Assembly (NCBI GenBank): GCA_964346955.1
Contig: CAYFWT010000025.1
Span: 1-12,868, forward strand
DNA from: CAYFWT01 sp964346955
Lineage (GTDB): Bacteria; Patescibacteriota; Minisyncoccia; Portnoybacterales; UBA2143
DNA length: 12,868 nucleotides
Direction of reading: 5' to 3'
This document shows positions 6,901-11,695 of the stretch, piece after piece (the first letter of the stretch is position 1; every line of letters starts with the position of its first letter). The position numbers were made by a program, and so were the translations under genes. A model generated the notes under the pieces. It saw only the letters and a program-made list of their open reading frames with translations. It did not search any database and was not told where the DNA came from.

Positions 6901-8103
6901 ATCCACTCCTTTATCATAATAAGAGGCACCTTGAGCATGAGCAGCAATCTCATTAAAGGCAAAGATTCGCTGATGCTCTTCACTAGACAAAGAAGCCTTG
7001 AAGAGATTAGCAACAATCTCTCGGCCAGAGCCAGTACAACCAATCGCTCTAAGCTGATTAAAAAAACGCTTGGGAATCTGAACGATTAAATCTTTGGCTG
7101 CTTGAACCGGTTGCCCTTGAGTCTCTAGATAGGCTTCAAAAACTGGCTCCCCATCAAAAATTACTGCCTTGGAACCAGTCGAGCCAATGTCTAGCCCTAA
7201 AACTGGTGAATTGACCAGAGATGACTTCTTAAGCTCCGGAGACTTAATTTTGGTCACCGAAGGCAAAGACTCTTTTAGGCCTGGCAGAAAAACTAAAGGA
7301 GAGAAATCAGTCTCGGCCTGAGAGGTAAAGGACCCTTTGTCTTTCAGCTTCTTTGTTCCGATTAAAGCAGCTCCCCAAGCTTCAAAATATAAAGCTTTAG
7401 GAGGCACTTCTACGATCACTTCTTGAGGAAGATTTTTTTGGATGGTCTCGACAATCCGCTGAGAAACTGACAACCCACCGATAATTAAGACTCGAGGAGA
7501 AATTGGCGTCTTCAAAGCCAAGCTAGCGGCATTTTTGGCTGACGAATCCAATAGTCCAGCTAAGGCCTCTTCAATCCGATGCCCAGTGTTGAGAAGATGG
7601 GTAAAGTCAGTTTTCATGGTTACCCCACAGCGAGAGGTAACCTCCAATCCCCTAACTTGGCCAACTTGTTTATCAACTTGGAAGATATTCAGACCAACTC
7701 GGCTCATAATCTGGTCTAGAAAACTCCCTACCCCAGCGGCACAGCGATGATTTTGCCTAAATTCACTTGGACCAGCAGTTCTGAGTTTAAGAACTGAAAA
7801 GCCACCACCTCCTATTCTGATTAAAGTCAAGTTCTCCTGAGGATAAAGAAATCTGGCTGTCTCTTCTTGGGCTACTTTCTCGACAACCGAAGAGAAAGGT
7901 AGCATTTGGCGGAGTCGACCAGTTACTATTATCTGGTCCTGTTTTTTTATGTGCCATTGGTTTTTAAGCTTCTGCCAGATTTTCTTTATCTCTTGCTGAT
8001 GGACTTGCCAAAAAGTTTCTCTAATTTGCCATTTTCCTTGTTGATTCTCTAACCAAACCGCCTTAAAACTTACTTTTCCTATGTCAATACCGATTACTCG
8101 CAT
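3919..8103 (-). CDS. Giant acyl-CoA dehydratase activase-like protein: tandem BcrAD/BadFG ATPase domains + DUF2229 + HgdB-like region, 1394 aa
   Basis: Members of this family use ATP to drive low-potential electron transfer from a [4Fe-4S] cluster to 2-hydroxyacyl-CoA dehydratase, benzoyl-CoA reductase or double-cubane cluster proteins. Domain 1 (about 1-255) has GIDIGK and cysteines C121 and C159. Domain 2 (about 300-565) has LGLDIGSTGSK, GCTGSG, VVDIGGQDAK (D405, D410), CSAGTG (C432) and GQHC (C472), the canonical activator set; C432 and C472 match the cluster ligands at the dimer interface. A Cys-rich DUF2229-like region (about 580-770) contains FRCQAKDGC, GGACDKY and RCYVC. The rest (about 790-1394) resembles HgdB/BcrC-type dehydratase subunits, with SCGPDSF (C924), GKECLP (C1047) and GGPCRFGQ (C1079). 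About 1400 aa is usual for such fusions. Start 8103 was chosen because AAAGGAGG lies 7 nt upstream; an in-frame ATG at 8208 has no SD. No dehydratase partner genes are present in the window. It looks richer in GC than cysK and the kinase. Confidence 0.9.
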   Translation of the reverse strand: MRVIGIDIGKVSFKAVWLENQQGKWQIRETFWQVHQQEIKKIWQKLKNQWHIKKQDQIIVTGRLRQMLPFSSVVEKVAQEETARFLYPQENLTLIRIGGGGFSVLKLRTAGPSEFRQNHRCAAGVGSFLDQIMSRVGLNIFQVDKQVGQVRGLEVTSRCGVTMKTDFTHLLNTGHRIEEALAGLLDSSAKNAASLALKTPISPRVLIIGGLSVSQRIVETIQKNLPQEVIVEVPPKALYFEAWGAALIGTKKLKDKGSFTSQAETDFSPLVFLPGLKESLPSVTKIKSPELKKSSLVNSPVLGLDIGSTGSKAVIFDGEPVFEAYLETQGQPVQAAKDLIVQIPKRFFNQLRAIGCTGSGREIVANLFKASLSSEEHQRIFAFNEIAAHAQGASYYDKGVDTVVDIGGQDAKFTKLEPGQARMTDYCMNTVCSAGTGSFLAEQLQLLGLKDVKELGEIALESPRAVDLGQHCAIFISERIDEARRKGAKLSEIVAGLYYSIVTNYNNRVKELRDYGEKVFLQGKPAENLALACALARVTNKPIIVPSSPGSPGALGIALLAKKELDGNLAKEIPLNLTPFLKARILEKKEFRCQAKDGCLEGNLCPVQTIAVEVGKEKRRFFWGGACDKYEKVGKKQVLAQAPRPFIERENLILELLVKEPNQATKSIGLPRGLETEEILPLAITFFQELGFKVKLEESLDLKFLEEGAKLCQATFCAPLQLLAGQAKLLEEEDFLFLPKITEIPDLSPEEEKKRCYVCPLSQATPDLFSPKLSSKVLQPLLNFREGYQKNRWEFLKMGLKLGCSPMATFLAFGKAVQAQEEFEKECLRIGQKTLEFAQENQLPVVAILGHPYIINSSFLSAGIPETIQENGALALPVECYPIKDQSSLFRNIYWGYGQRLLEAAYQIRRHQGVYPLWLSVYSCGPDSFLLHFFQYLAQGKPYTILESDAYTGQAGFKTRVEAFLYGIKHYQSSQEELSPEFAHFETSTSLDEIKKSGCKVLVPWMGEGSRILMALFESAGIASQVLPLGDQENLELGRRFTSGKECLPMLVTLGGLLKYLKTHQESFYYFMPQAGGPCRFGQYQRLFKIILEKLGLAEKVKIISPNSETGYQQALKLTGAMVAKSWSALVFVDLLRDALLDLRPEEKIPGSTEAVFNRYLKKAEKVIPKTANDWSGLKDLWGLKLLAQQAASDFKKISKAKEKEGKPTVLLTGEIYVRLDSFSNNESIRELENLQAKVKLAPFREWVNYVTYLRRKKQTLVKAPRIKTYLTYWLQRIIEGKLYRIFAQGLGWPKDHQAEEILKAAEPYLRQLKPLGEAALTIGLPLLLWQKKEIAGTVVVGPFECMPTRIAETQLNLISERTGLPALALSFNGDPLDKDLLESFVWDLARREN

Positions 8104-8120
8104 AATCAATCCTCCTTTCA

Positions 8121-8136
8121 GAAATTCTGGAATTTC
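8121..8136. promoter_or_regulatory. Dyad GAAATTC-TG-GAATTTC in the activase leader
   Basis: A 7-bp perfect inverted repeat with a 2-nt centre, 17 nt before the activase ATG and 2 nt from its SD. It may be an operator or a small leader hairpin. No convincing activase promoter was found between 8104 and 8240. Confidence 0.35.
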
Positions 8137-8219
8137 AATATTTGACAGGATTTTTACTGGTTGATAAATGTTAAGGTACTTAATCAATTTTGACACTGTT
8201 GATGGCAAAAATCAAGCCA

Positions 8220-8248
8220 TTGACAAATAAGATGCCATGCCCTATAAT
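8220..8248 (+). promoter_or_regulatory. Perfect-consensus sigma70 promoter
   Basis: TTGACA (8220-8225), a 17-nt spacer and TATAAT (8243-8248) on the plus strand, matching consensus at all 12 positions. The start is expected near 8255, followed by a small GCAGA/TCTGC hairpin (8258-8271). It drives the plus-strand unit 8255-8591 and points away from the activase gene. Confidence 0.85.
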
Positions 8249-8296
8249 CTAAAATCAGCAGAGCTGTCTGCGATAACTCAAACAAGGAGGTTGGTT

Positions 8297-8512
8297 ATGA
8301 ACCGGAAGAAAGAAATGGAATGCCAAGAAGAAGTATGTGACGGTCGGATTAGTAAAGAAAGCTCTATCTCGTTAATTATCGGGACAACAGAATGTAAAGT
8401 TGTCCCATCTCTTCTTTCGTGTAATGAATGTGGTCGACTACACGGGACTGATGGTCATCCTGTTTTTAACAGGAATGGCAAAAGACTCGAAAAGCTCTTT
8501 CTAAGAGTGTAG
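8297..8512 (+). CDS. Small Cys-rich hypothetical protein, possible zinc ribbon, 71 aa
   Basis: The ATG at 8297 has AAGGAGG six nt upstream (8284-8290). An in-frame ATG at 8237 lies upstream of the -10 box and cannot be the start. The protein has five cysteines (C9, C14, C33, C42, C45), and the segment SCNECGRLHGTDGHPVF shows C-x2-C-x3-H-x4-H, a plausible metal-binding knuckle. The C-terminus is basic (NRNGKRLEKLFLRV). No family was recognised. It has a consensus promoter and a tandem-hairpin terminator, so expression is probably strong. The reading frame also contains several perfect inverted repeats (8381-8406, 8458-8474, 8495-8507), which is unusual for a 71-codon gene and leaves open a structured or dual-function RNA. 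Confidence 0.65.
   Translation: MNRKKEMECQEEVCDGRISKESSISLIIGTTECKVVPSLLSCNECGRLHGTDGHPVFNRNGKRLEKLFLRV
8381..8406. repeat. 8-bp perfect inverted repeat inside the 71-aa ORF
   Basis: GGGACAAC (8381-8388) and GTTGTCCC (8399-8406) flank a 10-nt loop. In RNA this makes a GC-capped hairpin within the coding region. A further 7-bp perfect hairpin (TCCTGTT/AACAGGA, 8458-8474) and a 5-bp one (8495-8507) follow. Confidence 0.55.
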
Positions 8513-8539
8513 TTCTTTCATTCGCAAACAAAAATAAAA

Positions 8540-8591
8540 ACCGGAAACAAAACCGGTCTCTGGCGGTCAAACAATGACCGCCACTTTTTTT
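8540..8591 (+). terminator. Tandem hairpins ending in an intrinsic terminator
   Basis: ACCGG/CCGGT (8540-8544/8553-8557) is followed by a 9-bp perfect stem TGGCGGTCA/TGACCGCCA (8561-8569/8575-8583, loop AACAA) and then CTTTTTTT. It is a strong terminator for the plus-strand unit. Together with the next minus-strand terminator it fills 8513-8686; nothing else was seen there. Confidence 0.85.
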
Positions 8592-8627
8592 ATCAATAAG
8601 AAATATAGTTTTTATTGAATTTGGGAT

Positions 8628-8654
8628 AAAAAAAGGCCACTTCTGGGAAGTGGC
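8628..8654 (-). terminator. Intrinsic terminator of the DUF1904-like operon
   Basis: Minus strand GCCACTTC (8654-8647) pairs with GAAGTGGC (8643-8636) around a 3-nt loop and is followed by C and seven Ts. It lies 32 nt past the stop of the 86-aa gene. Confidence 0.85.
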
Positions 8655-8686
8655 GCAGACACATTAAAATTTACGAAAAGATTTTC

Positions 8687-8947
8687 TTAATGATGCTCGG
8701 CGAGCAAAACGCTCAGAACCTTGAATTCCCTTCCACTTTTCTCGTCCCTAAGATGAATTCGGAAATCATCCTTATCCAGTGTAATCTTAACCACCTCAAA
8801 AGGGCCTCGGCCATATTCCTTAACGTTAGCTGCCTGCATCTTTTGAACTTTTGCCCCTCCACCGCAGAAATGCGGAGCCAGCCAAGTCACTCTACTCCCT
8901 ATATTTGCATATCCTATTCCCAGAGACACTCTTTTTCCCATTGACAT
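8687..8947 (-). CDS. Small hypothetical protein, 86 aa, second gene of the operon
   Basis: No function recognised. The start is ATG 8947 because AGGAGG (8955-8960) lies 7 nt upstream; two earlier GTG codons are too close to that site, and a later ATG at 8941 is 13 nt away. The N-terminal half is Gly-rich with one cysteine (HFCGGGAK). The C-terminal half (GPFEVVKITLDKDDFRIHL, then GREFKVLSVLLAEHH) has alternating hydrophobic residues suggesting a small beta-barrel, perhaps SH3- or KOW-like; that is a guess from pattern only. It begins 22 nt after the DUF1904-like gene and shares its promoter (9300-9328) and terminator (8628-8654), so the two proteins are probably made together. Confidence 0.75.
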   Translation of the reverse strand: MSMGKRVSLGIGYANIGSRVTWLAPHFCGGGAKVQKMQAANVKEYGRGPFEVVKITLDKDDFRIHLRDEKSGREFKVLSVLLAEHH

Positions 8948-8969
8948 CACCACTCCTCCTTTTGTTTGG

Positions 8970-9260
8970 TCATTCCATTACCTTTGCTGGGAAAAAATCA
9001 TCTATCAGAAGAGATTCGACATCTTCCCCAATTTTGAACTTGTGAAGGGCCTTAATGATTTGCTTGATTTCTGGCTTGTTATCCGAGCAAACCCGAAGAT
9101 AAGGCGATGAAGTTCTCTTGCCGTCGCAACTCTCGGCTTTCATTTCAACGATTGAAGTGATAGCCTCATCTTGAAGTTTTATATTTTGCATTGCCTTATC
9201 AATAATCTCCTTTATTTCCTCAGCCCTCTCTCCAAAGCCACAGATAAAGATATTCGGCAT
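8970..9260 (-). CDS. DUF1904/tautomerase-superfamily-like protein, 96 aa
   Basis: The ATG at 9260 has AAAGGAGG eight nt upstream. The protein begins MPNIFICGF, with Pro directly after Met. In the tautomerase superfamily the initiator Met is removed and Pro1 is the catalytic base. The layout also resembles DUF1904: a first beta strand, an amphipathic helix (ERAEEIKEIIDKAMQNI, 11-27), a second strand (ITSIVEMKAE), a DGK turn, a third strand (SPYLRVCS), a second helix (KPEIKQIIKALHKF) and a final strand after GEDVE. The length of about 100 aa fits DUF1904. Assignment rests on pattern and remembered family features, not on a search. It is the first gene of a two-gene operon under a promoter overlapped by a dyad, so expression is probably regulated. 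The substrate is unknown. Confidence 0.7.
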   Translation of the reverse strand: MPNIFICGFGERAEEIKEIIDKAMQNIKLQDEAITSIVEMKAESCDGKRTSSPYLRVCSDNKPEIKQIIKALHKFKIGEDVESLLIDDFFPAKVME

Positions 9261-9298
9261 AGCTAATTCCTCCTTTCATAAATTTTAAGAACTAAAAT

Positions 9299-9328
9299 AA
9301 GCATACCATAAAAGTATGCTTGTGTCAA
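9299..9328 (-). promoter_or_regulatory. Promoter with an overlapping 8-bp dyad (putative operator)
   Basis: Minus strand: TTGACA (9328-9323, perfect), a 17-nt spacer ending in TGG and TATGCT (9305-9300, extended -10). The inverted repeat AAGCATAC (9299-9306) and GTATGCTT (9314-9321), separated by 7 nt, covers the whole -10 and most of the spacer. A bound dimer there would block RNA polymerase. The start lies near 9293, giving a leader of about 33 nt. Confidence 0.7.
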
Positions 9329-9370
9329 TATGCGAGCTCCCCCGATGGGACGATTTTCGAACTTTTTTAA

Positions 9371-9748
9371 TTAGACAGATATTTCTAAACCCATCCAAAG
9401 CAGCCATGCACCTAGAAGAATTATGAAAATAGCACTAAGGATTTGTTTCTTTTTGAATCTTTGTGCTTGTTTGTGTATCTGCTCGGGAAATCCAACTTTC
9501 ATAATTCCTTTAATTAATGTAGACCATCCCAGAACAGTAATAACCACTCTCCAGTCAGCAACCCAAACATTATGCAAAATTACGGTTACTAATCCCATTA
9601 GCAATGTGATATAACCGGTAGAGATAACAAATGCCTTATCATCTGTCATCTCTATAGTCTTGCCTAACTGTCCTGTTATAATAAACAACAAGCCAAAAAT
9701 CACAAAAAAACTACCCCAAAGTTGTGCGAAAAATATTGAAATTTCCAT
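9371..9748 (-). CDS. Small integral membrane protein, four predicted helices, 125 aa
   Basis: Function unknown. Hydrophobic segments at about 5-26, 39-58, 66-84 and 103-121 suggest a four-helix inner-membrane protein. A basic loop (IHKQAQRFKKKQ, 91-102) sits between helices 3 and 4 and is probably cytoplasmic. A short acidic loop (EMTDDK) follows helix 1. W62, W66, W75, W115 and W118 lie in or near helices 3 and 4. No catalytic motif or signal peptide is seen. No SD precedes ATG 9748 and the upstream region is strongly AT-rich; TATAAC at about 28 nt upstream is the best -10. The gene lies downstream of the response-regulator terminator. No terminator with a T-run was found after its stop. Confidence 0.75.
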   Translation of the reverse strand: MEISIFFAQLWGSFFVIFGLLFIITGQLGKTIEMTDDKAFVISTGYITLLMGLVTVILHNVWVADWRVVITVLGWSTLIKGIMKVGFPEQIHKQAQRFKKKQILSAIFIILLGAWLLWMGLEISV

Positions 9749-9800
9749 ATTTTTAATAAATTAAATTTAATTGTTATACTTTTTTTATGGCTCCTTTAAT

Positions 9801-9826
9801 AAAATCGTCTTCTTGACGATTTTTTA
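9801..9826 (-). terminator. Hairpin terminator after the response regulator
   Basis: A perfect 9-bp stem AAAATCGTC (9801-9809) and GACGATTTT (9815-9823) with a 5-nt loop begins immediately at the stop codon of the regulator gene. On the minus strand it is followed by ATTAAAGG, a poor T-tract; on the plus strand by TTTTTA-like sequence. Termination on the minus strand is probably partial. Confidence 0.55.
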
Positions 9827-10213
9827 CTTTACTTTGAGTTTTTTAAATATGTCATTTATTTTTTTCACGAACTCATTTAAATCCATGCTTTTATGAAGAT
9901 AAGCAACTGCCCAAAGCTCTTTTAAATTTTTTTCTGCTTCAGGAGTCAAATCTTGATTTGTAAGAAATGCAATAGGAATATGTTTAGTTTTAGGCTCTGT
10001 CTTTAAACGCTCTGCTATTTTAAATCCATCTGTATCACCTAGCCTAATATCCAACAGAATAAGATCAACTTTAAATCGCCTAGCCATTTCACGACCTTCG
10101 TTACCATCTGAAGCATAGTTTACCTCGTAACCAGCTAATGCTAGTTTGGCTCCAAATAGACGCCTTAAATTAGGATCATCATCTATGATTAATATATGTT
10201 TAGTTTTAGTCAT
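9824..10213 (-). CDS. Single-domain response regulator (CheY-like receiver), 129 aa
   Basis: Cytoplasmic phospho-acceptor of a two-component system. One receiver domain fills the whole protein: acidic residues D11-D13 after strand 1 (ILIIDDD), phospho-acceptor D55 in LILLDIRLG, switch T85 in FLTN and invariant K108 in YLHKS. There is no DNA-binding or enzymatic output domain, so it must act by protein contact or as a phosphorelay intermediate. It starts 17 nt after the histidine-kinase stop, suggesting a pair. It has no SD. That gap holds its own extended -10 (TGG-TATTAT) exactly 6 nt before ATG, so a leaderless transcript independent of the kinase is likely. Its stop codon overlaps a downstream hairpin. 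Confidence 0.93.
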   Translation of the reverse strand: MTKTKHILIIDDDPNLRRLFGAKLALAGYEVNYASDGNEGREMARRFKVDLILLDIRLGDTDGFKIAERLKTEPKTKHIPIAFLTNQDLTPEAEKNLKELWAVAYLHKSMDLNEFVKKINDIFKKLKVK

Positions 10214-10219
10214 ATTAAT

Positions 10220-10228
10220 ATAATACCA
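10220..10228 (-). promoter_or_regulatory. Extended -10 promoter giving a leaderless response-regulator mRNA
   Basis: TGG-TATTAT on the minus strand (5/6 plus TGn), followed by 6 nt and ATG 10213. It fits entirely within the 17-nt gap after the kinase stop codon at 10231. Confidence 0.6.
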
Positions 10229-10230
10229 TA

Positions 10231-11610
10231 TTAGGTTGTTTTTTTTAACCCCTTTTTCTCAATAGCAACATTTAGGGTAACTAAAAATGTAGTCCCCCCA
10301 CCTTCTTTTGATACAAAATTAATTGAACCTCCCATTTTTTCAACCAACATTTTAGCTGCGTACAATCCTAATCCAGTTCCTCTTTTCTTGACAGATTTAC
10401 CTTTTAACCTGGAATATTTCTTAAATATTTTTTCTTTATCTTTCTCTGGTATGCCATAGCCAGTGTCACGAACAGAAATAGTTACTTTATCTTTTTTTAT
10501 GCTCGAGCTTATGGTTACCGTTCCGTTTTTGCGATTGTATTTTAGAGCGTTTGAAATTAAGTTATCAATAACATCGGTTATTTTATCTTTCTCAGCTATG
10601 ACTTTTGGCAAATTAGGATTTTCCTGATAATCAATTTTCATCTTTGAGGTCATAGCAATCGCTTTGGCTCTTGTTATACTTTCATTAAACACGCCTGAAA
10701 GATCAACTGACTCAAGTTCTATCTTTAATGTGCCAGTTTCAGACCGCCCAACTTCTAATAAATTATTTATTTGACTCCTTAATTTAAAAGCTGAAGCGTT
10801 AATAATATTAAAATAATCATCAACATCCTTTTTAAATTTCTCTTTACCACTCTTAATTAGGTCTAAATACCCAATTATAGCTGTAATAGGATTACGAAGA
10901 TCATGAGCAATAATATTGATAAATTCATTTTTAATATCATATATTTTTTTAACAAGCTTCACCAGATAATATGCCAAAAATAGAGCAAGTACAAGACTAA
11001 TTCCAACAATCACCCAGGTTACAATCTGCGCCCTCTGCACCAATCCCATGGCACTTCGAAACTCTTCATCAGAACGAATTATAACATCGTGAACCACTCC
11101 AAGCATCTGATGTTTTGAATTTCGTAATCTGTCAAAGTTACTGTTTAGCTCAATGTCATTCCTGCTAGAATCACCCCTATAAATCCCTCCATATTCAATA
11201 CCCTGGCTAATTAAATCTGCTTTCAGATTGAAAATGCTTTCTGACGTTTCAGAAACTTCTCTTAAGATTTCTTTGGCTTGTTCCAGCTCTTTCTCCTCAA
11301 AAATTTGCGTTTCTCTGCCCTTATCTATTGTTATCGTAGCTCGATCAAACAATCTATTAATCCTATCCTCTGCAACATCAAGCTCATATTGTTCTCGAAT
11401 GACTACAAGATCGTCCATGGCTGAAAAAAGCTCTTCTGTATCTCTCTGGATTGTTAACACATCAAATATCCTCGCTGTGCTATTTCTTATAATATTCTGA
11501 GCGCGATTAGAAAGATGGTTTGAATATATGGTAGTCGAAATCATCACAACAATAATTCCACCTATACCAATACCAAGCAATGTCCCGATCTTAATATTTT
11601 GCAGATTCAT
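10231..11610 (-). CDS. Membrane sensor histidine kinase, 459 aa
   Basis: Senses an unknown signal and phosphorylates a response regulator, probably the adjacent CheY-like protein. Layout: TM1 about 8-30; an extracytoplasmic, mostly helical sensor region of about 165 residues (31-195), resembling four-helix-bundle sensors but not firmly assigned; TM2 about 196-220; then almost directly the dimerisation domain with the H-box IIAHDLRNP (H236). There is room for only a very short linker, so no HAMP domain. The ATPase domain has an N-box (DNLISNALKYN, N350 and N354), G1 DTGYGIP (D382) and G2 GTGLGL (411-416). The H-box HDLRNP indicates the HPK1/HisKA class. No SD is present; an extended -10 sits 6 nt before ATG 11610. 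The long helical sensor could detect small molecules or membrane state. Confidence 0.95.
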   Translation of the reverse strand: MNLQNIKIGTLLGIGIGGIIVVMISTTIYSNHLSNRAQNIIRNSTARIFDVLTIQRDTEELFSAMDDLVVIREQYELDVAEDRINRLFDRATITIDKGRETQIFEEKELEQAKEILREVSETSESIFNLKADLISQGIEYGGIYRGDSSRNDIELNSNFDRLRNSKHQMLGVVHDVIIRSDEEFRSAMGLVQRAQIVTWVIVGISLVLALFLAYYLVKLVKKIYDIKNEFINIIAHDLRNPITAIIGYLDLIKSGKEKFKKDVDDYFNIINASAFKLRSQINNLLEVGRSETGTLKIELESVDLSGVFNESITRAKAIAMTSKMKIDYQENPNLPKVIAEKDKITDVIDNLISNALKYNRKNGTVTISSSIKKDKVTISVRDTGYGIPEKDKEKIFKKYSRLKGKSVKKRGTGLGLYAAKMLVEKMGGSINFVSKEGGGTTFLVTLNVAIEKKGLKKTT

Positions 11611-11616
11611 AATTCT

Positions 11617-11625
11617 ATTCTACCA
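11617..11625 (-). promoter_or_regulatory. Extended -10 promoter giving a leaderless kinase mRNA
   Basis: TGG-TAGAAT on the minus strand (5/6 plus TGn), followed by 6 nt and ATG 11610. No -35 match is seen (AGGCGG at the expected position) and there is no SD. Confidence 0.6.
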
Positions 11626-11632
11626 CACAAAC

Positions 11633-11678
11633 AAAAAAACCGCCTATAGTAACGATTTAAATAGACTCCGAGGGGCGG
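11633..11678 (-). terminator. Probable intrinsic terminator of cysK
   Basis: Minus strand CCGCC (11678-11674) can pair with GGCGG (11644-11640) across a 29-nt loop with weak internal pairing, and is followed by seven Ts. The long loop makes it less certain than the other terminators, but its place just past the cysK stop and the T-run support it. Confidence 0.55.
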
Positions 11679-11695
11679 ACGATGTTAGAACCTGT

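Noticed and set aside
8142..8170. TTGACA-17-TAAATG on the plus strand as a promoter
   Set aside because: The -10 matches only 3/6 and no gene is positioned for it; the perfect promoter lies 78 nt downstream.
8104..8208. N-terminal 35-residue extension of the activase
   Set aside because: No SD at 8208, whereas AAAGGAGG lies 7 nt before 8103, where the typical GIDIG start of the family follows.
8199..8215. TTGAT-N7-ATCAA as an FNR/CRP-type site
   Set aside because: FNR sites have a 4-nt spacer; a 7-nt spacer does not fit, and short AT-rich repeats are common here.
8237..8296. Upstream ATG start of the 71-aa ORF
   Set aside because: The ATG at 8237 precedes the -10 box (8243-8248), so it would not be in the transcript; the SD points to 8297.
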